Part shown: positions 32,801 through 45,504 of the stretch, piece by piece
How positions within the stretch are numbered: the first letter of the stretch is position 1
Layout: each line of letters opens with the position of its first letter
Assembly: GCF_000740895.1 (NCBI RefSeq)
Contig: NC_025260.1
Span: 836,001-900,000 of the forward strand
Direction: 5' to 3'
Origin: Theileria orientalis strain Shintoku
Lineage: Eukaryota > Apicomplexa > Aconoidasida > Piroplasmida > Theileriidae
Length of the DNA: 64,000 bases
Translations under genes and position numbers: made by a program
The notes under the pieces: model-generated
The model's input: only the letters and a program-made list of their open reading frames with translations
Database searches by the model: none
What the model was told of the DNA's origin: nothing

Positions 32801-34974
32801 TGCTAATCATTATCAGATTTGGCTAGTTCTAACCTTTTATTTCTATTAATCCGACGCTGGTTTGTTGAATTTCGTTTTTCGGTTTCCAGCAGAGGTTATA
32901 ATTTCCGACAATTGATTCTATCAAATTACATTAAATGCACAAAATACTGTCATTTTTGATATCTAGCCTTATCAGCGTTTTAAACACGTTTTCCTGCTTA
33001 AACGAAATCGTTTCGAGTATAGTGTATAGGCTTTTAGTCCAAGAGCGGTATTCATCGCAGTTTTTCGATATCGTCACTGAGCCTGCGCCCTTTATGCTAT
33101 CTCCAGTTGCTACCACTTCGCAATTTGATCCAATCCAGCACTCGTTTTTTAAGGTTTTGAAGTCTAAATTTAATAACTAGTTTTTCCGCTAACCACCGTG
33201 CATAAGTGATCCCACCTCGATTGTGTAGTCTCTGATGTCACATTCTTCATGCTTCAGGAATATTTTGGAACACCAGCACAATTTAAACACTGTTAGTGGA
33301 TACAATGGCACTGAGTTGTTTATAGTTGTCCACTTGTATTTTGTTGAATTCTTTTGTATCTCGTTTCTACCCAGTCCATTGTCCTCCAGGAAGTGAAGAA
33401 AATCTGGGTTTCCACACTTTTTTGAGACCAGAATTCTTGAATTCACGTTTGACTTCTGGTTCATGTTCAGGGTGTTCAGACTTGCTGTGCAGTTGTTCAG
33501 TAGATCACACGCTACGCCCTGAGTGTATTCGATTCCTGACAACAATGTGGTTGACTAATCTAACCTCTAACGTATATGTTTGCCAACAGCGGATAACTTT
33601 CATAGTCGTCATTCTCGTTGCATTGGAACCTCTGGTCGCAGTTGTCGCAATACTTGAGCGTGTATATGCTAGTGGCTAAAAAAACTATATCTATTGTTAT
33701 TGAGTTGTCTCTTATTTTTGACTTCGACAGCAGAGTGTACTGCTTTTTTATCCTTGGTGCGGAGCGGCTAATATCTATTTTGTATACTAATGCGTATGTG
33801 TCAACGCAGTCCAAAAGGTTTCGATTGTTGAATATGATTTGTTGTTCTCCGAAAAAAGACGCGTATACATTCCCGGTGAATACACCTAAGCTCAAATATT
33901 TCTCTTCTCACTAACTTAAAATTTTTAATACTCCTATGAATATTCGATTCTTTCCCTGGGCTCCCTCTGGGATCCAAAATAAGTTCGCGTTCGTTTCTGA
34001 CTTTACTTCTGTTAAGTAGTCGTCTTTGTTCACCGAGTACTTGTACACTCCTTCAAACTTCCTTATCAACACCCCTGAGAGTGGCGCTGAAACCGATTTA
34101 GCGACTATGAAGTAGTCGTGCGTCAATGTGTAATTTCCCTTGATGTTTATAATACACTCTATTCCTATCGTACATGTCTCGCTGAGGAATTTGTCCACCT
34201 CAGGCCCTAATAACAAATTTATTTTTTGCAAATTAACCTTCCAAAATCTCCTTAGATAACAGTTTGTCGTACGCAGAATGGTTGTTGCAAAGATCGTAGT
34301 TGCAATAGCAAATCACTGGGTCCTTTATCAATGCGAGTATCCTTTGGTCGGAGATATAGCTTATATTCCACTTTCCTACAAATGTTGTTCATCTCTTTAA
34401 TTACCATGTGAGCCCTTTATTTCCCTTCTTTTTGTTGAGCTAGCTACTGATACTGCTTTCCCATTGCAATCTTTATTTTTGATAACAAGCTTAGAGTACT
34501 TCTCTAATGATTGTGGCCCTTTCCCTTGAGGCAAATACACATAGGCTTCTTTCTTCCAGTTGACTCCGTATCGAATCGGTTCATTGGTTCCAGATATTAT
34601 GATCCCTATTTATTTTTCTATATCTCGTTACTTGCCTTCGTATTCAATCGTTGCTATGTGTTCATATGTGCCATTTGTATTATCCGCACACACCAGCATT
34701 GGCACATTTTGACCCAAATAACTTAAACTTGTGTCCAATTCGAACATACTTCCCTCGCATTTCGTTTTGGAATCCACATACTTCTTCACGTACAAATCCT
34801 TTGCCTTGTATTCCTCTGGTAGTAATTTACTCAGGTCACACGGTCCATACTCGTACAAGTCACATGTGATTTTCACCGGAGCTAAATATTCCTTAAAATA
34901 ACTATAAATTCACCGCTTTCCGCAAATTTCACATGAAATGTAAAGTATAATATATAATAGATTATTCTCCTCAT
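23896..34974 (-). CDS. Giant cysteine repeat modular protein A (CRMP family), multipass membrane
   Basis: Fifteen exons on the minus strand, 3,551 aa: 34914..34974, 34636..34881, 34405..34605, 34238..34375, 33916..34206, 33565..33885, 33197..33535, 32948..33163, 32834..32917, 32737..32802, 32349..32707, 32099..32318, 31380..32069, 24889..31349, 23896..24858. All junctions keep frame; one intron (34606..34635) uses a GC donor. A signal peptide (MRRIIYYILYFTFHVKFAES) leads a long Cys-containing ectodomain, then a region with NHL/propeller-like stretches. About nine or more modules follow of the ephrin-receptor-like type with CxxC spacing (CPIGTYRNDEAEDLCIPC, CPGGDSMPKYCG). A block of several membrane helices comes next (LPLCFIVFLIFVILHYN, MLPYGTISMF and others), then a charged cytosolic tail with a probable coiled coil. 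In Plasmodium these proteins act in the mosquito stages and in Toxoplasma in rhoptry discharge. A surface or secretory-organelle membrane place is expected. Confidence 0.85.
34606..34635 (-). other. Candidate GC-AG intron in CRMP-A
   Basis: The frame of exon 2 (phase 2 at the only nearby GT) does not fit the frame of exon 3. Using the donor GCAAGT one step earlier gives phase 1, exactly matching the acceptor AAATAG and producing EYEG joined to IIISGTNEPIRYG. Length 30 nt, as for neighbouring introns. GCAAGT is the usual donor of GC-AG introns in other eukaryotes. Confidence 0.55.
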
Positions 34975-35011
34975 CTTATTAACATATATTATAAATTTTA
35001 TTATATTAGAC

Positions 35012-38000
35012 TCAGGTGAGCTTCAACTTATATATGCTCTCCCTTTTGGCTCTTTTTGATCTTAGGACGCTCGTTCTTCCGCCTTGGTTTTCTTCACTGC
35101 TGGTTTTCATTATCAAATTGACTATAGCATCGTTCGAAAGTTCTTTCGCCAGCACATTTTCCACTCCCACCTTCAGTACCGATGCTCTCGTAAATTGTTT
35201 TCTTGCTGCTCCAACTAATTTACTTTTATTTTCTATTGACTCTGATAACTGAATAATCTCCCTCGTTAGTTGCTCTTTCTCCTCAAATAGCTCCTGTTGT
35301 TTCACCATCAGCGCTCCCTCGTCTCCATCAAGTTTCGTCAGTTCCTTCAGTGTCGTGATTTCCGAGCTGATGCTATCAAGCTTATATTTGTGCATATACT
35401 TGTCGTAGTTCCTCACATATTTAATGTGCTTTTTGTATATCTTAAATATTGTATTCATTTGAGCCACTTCTATGCGGCTCACTGAGAGCATTGAGTAGTA
35501 GAATTCAGCCAGACTTAGGTGAATATTGTCATAAAGACTTTCGAACAGAAGGTCCACAAGAAGGCACGCTCCCAGCTCATCTATGCACTCTGCCGATGTC
35601 TTCATGAAGAAGGCTTTGCAGCCCTCCCCGCAGTTAAATGAGTTGTGGTAGTATGAGCGGTGACTCTTCAGGCTGTTGAGTGGGTAGTTGAAGAGGACCC
35701 ACACTGCGTTATCTTTCAATTTTTTGTCGAAGTAGTACAGGAACGCCACGTGGTTGATCAGGTCCTTCTCTTCCAAGTCCTTACTAAAGATATTTATCTT
35801 TATGCACTTCGAGTGCCAGTATATCAGCCTTGTGTAGAAGTAGAAGAACTCCCTTGAAAATGATCCCTTGCACTTGTACGCCACGCATTGGTGGATCAGG
35901 TCCCTAAGACAGGTTAGCAGGAACTTTCTATCCTGGGATGTGTATATCCACAATCTACAGATGGTTTCTGAGCTCCTCTTGACGTTTGATGATTCGAACA
36001 CCAGCGTGTCGTCCTTGTAGTTGAAATACAGCATTGCGTTGCTGTAGTTAAAGAGCAGTGAAAGAGTTTCTACCACTGATTTGAAGAAATTGCCTGGTTT
36101 AGACAGGCTCGCCTCCACAGTAATTAACTCAGTCACCACCGTCTTTGACAACATGAAGCAGCCTGTGATCGCCATCACAAACGGCACGTACCCGTACTCT
36201 CCGTAGTGGTACAGGTGCGATCCGTAGATGAAGAGTGACCCGAAGATTGTTATGTACGTAAGTGTTTTTTCCAGGTTTGCCGGTGCGTTCCCTGACCTCG
36301 CGTCGTAAGGCTCGTAGTATAGCAGCACGAACAGATATGCAGTTTGTAGAAAGAGCAAGCTAAGGAGCGCTTGCATCTCCGATTTTTTAGAGTCAAGCGA
36401 AGGTTGCATCACCATTATGCCTACTATCAGCACCTGCCTCGTCAGCTGCACTATGTCCCAAAACCTGTATTTATTCCTGTAGCCGGTCACGAATATGTTT
36501 TTCCATTCTGATTTGCGATTAGATTTGAGCAGCGAAATTAACAGGTACGCCATGAATCCCATCGCCACGCACATTGACAGATTTCCTATTACCATGCCGC
36601 TCATGAAGTACCGGTTGGAGATGCTGCATATCTGATTCGGCATGTTGAAGAGCACGCGTTTCCCACTTGCTTTAAGGTCAGTACACCATAGCATAGACAG
36701 ACTGTTCATGAATATCGATGGGACGTGTATACATGCCGTGAGTATCACCATTTCAATCAGAATCCCAGTTCTTCTACGCTTAAAGTCCACCAGGTCATTT
36801 TCTGAGCGTATCATCGACAAACTGATCTCGTTTTCATCAGTTTCAGATGAAAGATCCTCCAGCCTCTTGGTAACTCTTGCCTCCGAATCCAAAATCAATG
36901 CATTAATAAACAGGCAGATGCAACTCAGAACTACTGTTACGCATAGGTCTATCAGCACCTTTAATATTCCCAGATACCTTTGGGCGTACCACAGGTGCCA
37001 GTACTCCAAGTCGTCTTCACTTCTTATTTGCGTTAGCAGTCCCGCTTTATTCAGGCCCTTTACTATTGAATAGATTCCGTTCCTGAAACAGTTTAGTCTC
37101 TCCGTGTTCACGAATATGCTTATGTTTGACAGGAACAGGTTCCTGTACAGCGAGTGGTATCTCCAGATACTCGATCCTGAGGTACTTGATATAAATCCCA
37201 TCGGCACCAGCGTGATCAGAAACATGTATCCGATTTTAAACATTGGAACCAGTGACATTTCCGAGTACATGTTGTACTGCCTGTTGTGGTAGCATAGTAG
37301 GATTACAGATAAGTACAAGGCCATTCTCGGTGACAACAACTTCAATAACTCCTTAGAGCACTTCGTGCACTCTGAGTTGAAGTAGTCCATATCGTAGTCC
37401 TTTGTACACTCTGTGCACAGGAACCCCTTAGATCCCTCTCTGCATTGTCCTCCTCCGATACATTTGTCAGGGTTTGGGCACTCAGTTGCCAATAACTGCG
37501 GCTCCTCTGTATGTGCTTCCATATTATTTCCTGATCTTTGTAGGAATGACCCCTGACTTCCACTTTCTGATAAACTAGGCACTATTCCAAACCCCTTCTT
37601 TGGTATTGGTAAATTGTTTCCGGACCTCTCTGTGCCTCCGTGACATATCATCCCCTCTGGGCACTTCTTACACTCCATTTTTTCGCCTTCGTGGTACATG
37701 TAGTAACCTGGTATGCAGAAGCATTCACTTTCTGAGGTTGATCCCGGAAATGATGTCGAGTATGCTGGGCACATTCCTAGACAGGGAGCGTTTTCATAGA
37801 CTGATTTATATGTCCCTGGTGGACATATTTCGCACGATATTCCATATCCCGAATCCACGTTAAAATCTTGCTGCCTCGTCCCGTATCCTGGATTGCATAG
37901 ACACGACTTTATTGAGTGACTGGTTGCTGATACTGGTACTGACGACCCGCTGTAGCATGGAATTGGAGGCATGTGCACCCTTTTGAACATCCAGGATCCT

Positions 38001-41000
38001 TTGCAGAAATACCCATGGAGACAATGTGAACAGTAGTAGTTCAAATTTTTGCTGGTCAGCATCTCAATCTTTTTCTTCAACATCCTGTCGATATCGTGTT
38101 CAATCTCTTGATCAGACTCAGCTTGATCTTCGTTCTCTTCTGTTACGTAAATCAGCCTCCTTACCTTCACTTCCCTTGTTCTCTTCAGTGTGATTGCGTA
38201 CATGTGACTATTACATACACATTGGTTTACCATGTAGGCTCCCTCCTCTGCTGTCGTCGTGTCATTCGGGCAGAGCGTACAAACCGAGTTCGATATTGTA
38301 GGCTTATAGTATCCTATCTTACAGGGCACGCACGACCCATACCTTAAATACGTCCCCGGGAGACACAGACACTCTTCCACTGACACTGCTCCCTCCTTTA
38401 GTGTTACTGAATTTTTTGAACATTTGATCTTTTCAGAGTTAAGTCCTCCTGGGCAATAGTAGTTCCTTGGGCACGGCACAAACTTCGGGAACACGTAATC
38501 TCTTACGATCTCGCACATCATTGGCCCTAACAATACTGATATTTCTTTTAACACTTACCCTCTTCCTCGTTGATTATATCAATCACTTCTCCCCCGATTG
38601 ACTGTGGCGCTTTCAAATCAAACGTCGTATATGTTGCACATATGTTCTCACTTCCCTCGGACAGTATATTGTTTGAAATTCCACCCATGGACTTGTAGTA
38701 GAAGTATCTGCAATGCGGATTCGAGTTACACAGTTCGACGCATGTTTCCAAACTTTGTGTTAATGTCACGTAGCTGCTCAAAATATCATCAGTGGACCTG
38801 AAACACTTTATTTCAGGTGAGCTGGGTCGCCTGTGATCCCCTATCATATGTCTTGACTCAATAGATTTCACCACTTGACTATAGTCCTCGTGCATCAAAC
38901 TAAAGTATCCTGGCAGTGGAATACAATCTACTAATGACGTTGACCCTTCTGAGAGTGTATAAGTGTTTTCTGGGCAAGCTATGCATCCCATTTGCGTGCC
39001 TTCAACGATCTGAAACGTGTTAACGGGGCACTTTACGCAATTTCTAGGAATCAGTGAATTAACATTCATGGAAGTAAATCCATATCCTTTAGGGCACAGG
39101 CATTCGTGAGCTCCAGTTGCGGTATCTGGTATATTTATTTAATTTTATCTACCATTTGCATACATATTTTGTATCATAATATTTCAGCTACTGTTTCTAT
39201 CAATTATATACATGTCAATATTCGCATGGATAAATATTGTTTACCTTTCTTAATTATTGAATTTTCTCCGCACTTTACAGGCTTGAAACTTCCTCCTTTG
39301 CAGAAAGAGTTTGGTGGACAATCCGTGCAAGCTGTTCCATTGAAGTAGTATCCTTTTTGGCACTTGTTGCACTCTACCTTGCTGATCGCCCCTGTTATTT
39401 GCGTATACGACTGAATGTCGTAGGAGTCCAGTGAGCAAGGAGTGCATCTTTCGTTTCCTATCGTTGGCTTGTATGACGTTATTTCGCAGGGTCTACATTC
39501 GTTCTCCAGAAGCTCGTAGCCTGGGTTACAAACACAAGCTTCAATTCCTGTGTTTCCGGTCTCTATGGTAGTAGTATTTGCTGGACACCTGATTACTTGA
39601 TTTCTCCCTGGGCAGTAAGTACCTATTACACACTTTTCACAGCCGTTTTCCCCCAAGTAGTATCCTGCTATGCAAGTGCACATCAACTGCTCCAGTGATG
39701 ATGCTCCTCTCACTTTACTCACTTGCTTAGGTGGGCACACTCCTTCGCAAACCAGGGCTCCCAAATCATCGCTGTAGGTTCCCGGTGGGCATTCAATACA
39801 CGTGTTATTCGAGTTAAAGAACCCAGGCTTGCACACACATTCCAGGGGACTCTCCTTACCCTCCGAATCCGTGGTACTGTTCTGAATGTAGTCCTCGCAG
39901 CTTACGCATGCCTCCAGTGACATCTTGTGCCTGTAATATCCTTTCGGGCATCTTTTGCAGCTGTTTGTCCCCGAATCAAGCTGGAATCCTAGTGGGCACT
40001 TAGACACAAAACTGAGTTTTACCGACCCCTTGCCTAGGAATACGTCAACATACACCGTAGCTTCCAATGTTCCTACAAACTTCACTCTCCCTGATATCTT
40101 CCCATTGTTTATGTTTACGAACAACCCGCTCTCTCCTATTGCCAGTTCTTTTGGGTGATCCTCTGGAAACGGTATCTTTGACTGTGCCTCGTCCAGATAG
40201 AACTTTAGTATGAACTCAGATGAAACCTCTGGGTCGAATGAGTAGTGCTTTCCGTAAGCCATTTCCTCCAACCCTGGGTAGGCCAGATTCACGTCCACCA
40301 GGTTGTCGTAATCTATCTGCAAGATTGACTGAGATAACTCGTCTTGGAGTAGCAACGCATACAGGCATATGATGTGTGTCCTCGTTATCACGAAATCCCT
40401 TATTCCCTTGGTTGCCTTAACTCTTGAGTAGTACTTGAATTCGTCGTCCTTAAGGTAAAATACATATATTGTTTCATTCTCTTGTTGAGTGATGAAAAAC
40501 ATTTGCAGCTCCATTCCCAGTAACGACCTCTTGTCCACCTTTAGTATAATTCCATCGCTGATTTTTGCGAATTGTTTATTCAGATCAAGCTGAGTCACTT
40601 TGGTCACTACACAGGCTTTTTCTTCAAACTTGACTTGTATTTTATTGTATATCAATGCCAAGTTCTCATCAACATGGAAACAATCATACAAGGTTTCATC
40701 TATCTTATAAATGTAGAGGTTATTTGTCTTCTTCGTGACCACTATGCCCACCTGAATCATTAGATCTGGGTGGCTATCCATGTGTGTTTTATGGTCACAT
40801 GTAGCATTAGACTCCGTAAAGTCGGTCCCATTCCACTTGGCTTGTATTGCGCTGTGTATTGACACTTCTTTGATGAAGGCCTTCAAGGAATCCTGGGACT
40901 GGAAGAACGTTACTTGAGGGAATGAGAACATTTGTTTCATTTCAAGTACGTTTGTGATTTCAAGCTTAGATTTCAAATCTGGTTTATATACGTAGATGCT

Positions 41001-43670
41001 ATTAGGGGACAGTATGCACGGCATATTCGTTTGTTCGTCGAATGAGATACTGCTTATCTTAATTTGAGGGAGTTGGAACTTAATTTCGTGCTGGATCGAG
41101 AGCTTGAAATCTTCGTGTGCATCAAAGCACACTACTATTCTCCTGTTGTAAATGCACAGCACTATTCCCAGTGCCATTTGGTCAAAAAAGTCATTTATTC
41201 TGATAAAACGACTCAGTTCGAAGGAGTTAAGTCTGGAGTAGAATGCGTTTCCTGAGAAATAGCAGTCTCTATTCAGACATACGCACACCTTATATAAGTT
41301 CTCACTCGGTTGAAAGGGACCCGTGTAGTTAATGTACCTACCTAATCCTTTCCAGTGCGTTTCGTCGTAACTGAGCCAGAATCCTTCAGACTCAGAATGA
41401 TTATCTGTGGACGGCGGCTCAGGGCCTGTGTGTGTGCGATAGTTGTCTACGAAGTTTATTAGACTGGAGTACTCGTATCTGGGCAAGGTTAGGGATATTT
41501 CATCAGATGGGTTAAGCGATTTACAGTCTAGCAGCATATTTTTCGAGAAATAGAACCCGTTTAGTCTACAGTTACCCTGGAACCCTGTTGTAGGAAAAAG
41601 GAGATTCCCCTCATTTCCTACCTTGGTGAAACTCAATCTGAGATCCGAAACGACCGACTGTGTGTTTATTATTCCTATGAAGTTCCAGGACATTTTAGAG
41701 GTCACGTGTGATTTGAGAGGATTGTTCAATATGGATTGTTGTTGTTCATACAGTTCCTGGATGTTCTGTTGCTGGTTCTCTTGCTCCTTGGCTCTCAGGA
41801 TACACAAGTAGTATATTCTTCCCTGGATGAGTCTGTTTATTTTGTACACATGGGTGTAATATTCGTTTTGTGGTTCAGTTTGTTCTGGTGGGAATGGATA
41901 AAACCCTTTATGGGTGTTACATTTTGACTCATAGTTCGCGTACTGTATGTCTTTAGACATGACGAGCTTAATTATGGGAGGCTTTTGAGACCTCATTTTA
42001 AGGCCCACCGTCATGCCGTCTTCCGACCAGCTTGCTGACACTTCAAACACCAAGTCAGGGGAAGGGTGTATTACTCCTATTATGGTATCAAACTCGTCGT
42101 CTGTGAAGCACACATTGTGCCTCCAGCGGTCACACAGGAAAATGACGTAGGGGTATTGGTGTTCTGCGTACAGTCTAGGCAGGAAAATACTGTTTTTTAT
42201 CCACTTTGTTCCTTTTTCTGAGTGCACACTCTTGTCCGGCAAATATACCAACTTGTGGGCCAAGAAGTAGTTCGACAACATGGTTTTATTGTGAATTGAC
42301 AGGTATAGGTCTGAGGGCTCATACGACACGTCAGGGTTGTACTTAGAAATATTAGTATTCACTTCCTGGTATCCCACCTTATAATCCATTATCTTATCAC
42401 ACATTTTAGGAATGTTGTAAGACCTCCTTATCTTATCAAGATAAGACAAGGTGCAAGGGCATATGAACTTGATCTCACTCAGAGGATGGAAATCTGAATC
42501 AAACTCTAAATCCGCCATACCCAGGGGACTAGCGTAGAAGACGTTCTGGTAGTGGCGCGCAAATTTATCACTTGCTGTGAAGGTGTATAGCGGTATGTAA
42601 TAATCTTTCAGATTATCCCTTTTAAAGCCTCCACATATTTTTATCGTTTTGTTATAGAGTTCAATTGGTAACAGGATAACAAGAGACTTTGTTGTTCCTT
42701 CACTGATCTTATATGTCAAATCAAGTAGGTGCCAGAGCGTGTTGGAGCTTCCACACATTGAAGGGAGTCCAGTTGTATCATCATTTGACTGGGCACTTAG
42801 GAAAAAGAACTCTTTAGGCTCCTTACTGGTCTGGGATGCATCTAGTCGTTTGAGATCTTCTAAACTTATCCCTTTAATTTCTGCGATAATGTGTTTTTCA
42901 ACCACTCTGTGGTCGAATGTTGCCACCTTTCCAATGTTAAAAATGACTAATTTTTGTAAAAATGTCAAATATGTTGTTGTTTCGTGGTAGTGGATATACA
43001 AATTAACTTGAGTAAATTCTTTATCTGCATCCAAGAGGATGAATAGAGGAGCATGGACAACCAGATGTTCATTTAATTTCACAAACTTGTATTTTCTAGG
43101 GGAATCACCAAGAACATACTGATCTTCTTTCGAAATCACTAGATCCAAATTATAAACGTTGGAACCAATTAAGACCAAGGCTAAGTCATTATTTTCATCA
43201 ATCGAATAATGGTGACTTAAGGAATATAGTTTAATGGTTCCAACTTGCTCACAGGTTTCGGTTTGATCAGAGGTTTGGGTTTGCTCGGAGATTTCGGCAT
43301 TCTCGGAGGTTGCAGCATGATCAGAGGTTCCGGCAGGCTCAGATGTTTTGGTTTGCCCACTGGTTTTGGTAACACACAACTTGACACTTGTTAAATTTTT
43401 ATCTTTTAATTCAGGTTTCCATTTAACTACGGAGTTAGAATTAACATCTGTTGTTACAAAGTCTTTAAGATGTTCGTCCGACGTACATGTGTCATCTTTA
43501 GACACATGAGCCTTTGTTATTGTTGAACTGTTTTTAATTGTTATGTTACATTCTATATCGAATAGACACACAAAGGTAGTGTCTGACACTTGTGTATTGC
43601 TACATTCTGTAAATTTTGGAAAAAATTTTAAAATAATCGTTAATTTTAAAATCTTATCCAATATTTTCAT
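35012..43670 (-). CDS. Giant cysteine repeat modular protein B (CRMP family), multipass membrane
   Basis: Three exons on the minus strand, 39245..43670, 38559..39125 and 35012..38526; 2,835 aa. It starts with a signal peptide (MKILDKILKLTIILKFFPKF). A large ectodomain follows, with a Thr/Ser/Glu-rich stretch near residues 95-145 made of degenerate 'TSxxAxTSE' units. Cys modules of the ephrin-receptor-like type come next, such as CPKGYYRHKMSLEACVSC, CPPGTYSDDLGALVCEG and CVIGTYCPGRNQVIRCP. After LCTECTKDYDMDYFNSECTK there are many membrane helices and a soluble, partly coiled-coil tail of about 350 aa (QQELFEEKEQLTREIIQLSE). Organisation matches CRMP-A next to it, but with only two introns. 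The shared membrane block contains GYRNKYRFWD, matching GYRKRYKAWD in CRMP-A. Same expected role and place. Confidence 0.86.
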
Positions 43671-44082
43671 GTTTTAAACCGATGTGTAAGATTAATCATT
43701 ATTTTACAAAATTTTAAAAATTAAACTACATTCGTGAAATAAAACCATTAAAGAAGTGTAAATACTTAATTTTATTACATAACAAATTAATAATACATTT
43801 TAAAACAAAAAATAATTGATGTGTTTAAATGTGCAAATAAAATAATGATTACCAAATAGGGAACTAGATGTTGAATGGGGACCAATAAACAGAATATTTT
43901 ATGTATACCCTTTTGTGGACTATTTAATTTGTCGTATAAATCTGGTTTATGTCGTATTTTGTATTTAAAATTTTGTGTTTTAAAGGATAATTGTTCCTAA
44001 TATTTTGTCTTTTTTGAAATTACCAAAGATTCCTTAACATACTCACGTAATTTATGCTTAACTCTGTGAATAAGTCGTTTAA
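43671..44082. promoter_or_regulatory. Shared 5' region between divergent genes
   Basis: About 410 A+T-rich bases between the start codons of CRMP-B (minus) and the TFIIIC subunit gene (plus). It must hold both promoters. No clear motif, repeat or coding frame is seen. Confidence 0.45.
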
Positions 44083-45433
44083 ATGAAATTTACTGTCATT
44101 GCTGTTCCAGGAATTGTTCCTTCTGGGTATTTTTCTTTAAATTTATGTTTTTTTAGTTCAAGTGGAAACGAAATTCTGAAAGCTCTCGGTGGAACTGAAG
44201 GACTTCGTTCCGTTTTGAGGAAGGAAAACCCTGGTATTCGTGAATATATAACATTATGATTTAGAACAACTTATTTTGAGGTTTGGAGTCGATTCGACCT
44301 GTAGTTTTATACCCGCAAACAACTTTGAAGATAACATCCCTTGCAAATTGGTTGCAAAGGCAAAGCTTTGGAAGTCAGGAAAATGTACTATAGAGATTTT
44401 GGGACCGGTCGTTGACTATTTTTCCTTTTCCCATCCTACTGATTTCATTCATTTGAGTTTTCAACCTGTTGTGGCTGGCGAGTTCGTCGGACCCAAAATG
44501 CTCGGAGAAACACCCAGTATCCCACCTCCTATCTTTACTAAAGTGGACTTCGTGGATCAGTTGTTTAATAAAAATATATTGACTGGTACAGCGACTCAGA
44601 AGATTAAGAAATACACCGGTGGTTCCCTGTTTAGCGCCGTTGCTCGCTTTGAAGATAAGGAACTGCCCTCATTTCCACTAAACATGATACTTCACTCACC
44701 AGGTAATTACACTTTCACAAATGAATTGATTTTAGACCCCAATTTACTGGAACGCTTGGAAAATTTGTTTAATAGGAGGCCGGTGTGGCTCAGAACCGCG
44801 CTCGATGAATTCCTCCCGAAAGGGTACTCAAACTGGAAGAAAAGAACTTCATTTTCAAGAATTTGTTATATTTTTTCAGGTAACAAAAATTGAACTCAAT
44901 TGAATTTAGATGGGCCCTGGAGAGGATGTATGTGTAGACTAGGGTATGATCCCAGGAAGGATAGGAATTCGAGATTCTATCAGGTAACCACGAGCTAATA
45001 ACAATTTTCTTTAGACTATCGACTTTAGAGATCCTCACTATCGCACGATATCGTGGAAGAGTGGACAACGAACACCGCACAAAGAGAACGCGAGCTCTCA
45101 GTACCCCGTAGACAGAGATAAAACGTATGGAGAGTTCGCCAAGGAAGTTGTTGCCCCGAATCCAGAGATACATTTCCTAGTGCCCCCAACCAGGCCGTCG
45201 CAACTGTTTCAGCTCTGCGATATCTGCGATGCGGGCGTGCAGAACATCGTTCAGTGCTCCGACCCGTCGAGTGGAGTCTTGAGCAGCGAATGTTCCAAAT
45301 CTACAGGTAAGAGATATAACGCGGACGTAAATTCTTTTTAGGCTGGTACACAGCCGGCGCCTTGTCCAAAATAAGGAATATGATGGTTGTCAAGTCGCTG
45401 CGTATGAGGCACCAACACAACCCTAGGAACTAA
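44083..45433 (+). CDS. TFIIIC subunit 5-like protein (tau95/GTF3C5 family)
   Basis: Six exons, 44083..44126, 44157..44233, 44265..44879, 44910..44983, 45015..45306 and 45342..45433; 397 aa, introns about 30 nt. The diagnostic run is RRPVWLRTALDEFLP followed by DGPWRGCMCRLGYDPRKD, SRFYQ and TIDFRDPHYR, the conserved core of the tau95/Sfc1/GTF3C5 family. TFIIIC binds box A and box B of tRNA genes and recruits TFIIIB for RNA polymerase III. The tau95 subunit contacts box A. The N-terminal part (MKFTVIAVPGIVPSG) matches the short dimerisation-domain start of the family. It is shorter than the human protein (about 519 aa), mainly in the linker and C-terminus. The next gene starts 71 nt after its stop. 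Confidence 0.82.
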
Positions 45434-45504
45434 TAACATAAAAGTTAATTTGCTAATGTGTATGTGAAAAAATATTTAATTTTGTATATGTATTGTCGCG
45501 TGCC

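Noticed and set aside
31375..34876. A set of small independent Cys-containing minus-strand genes upstream of CRMP-A
   Set aside because: Each lacks its own start and every junction fits a 29-33 nt intron in phase, ending in one signal peptide at 34974.
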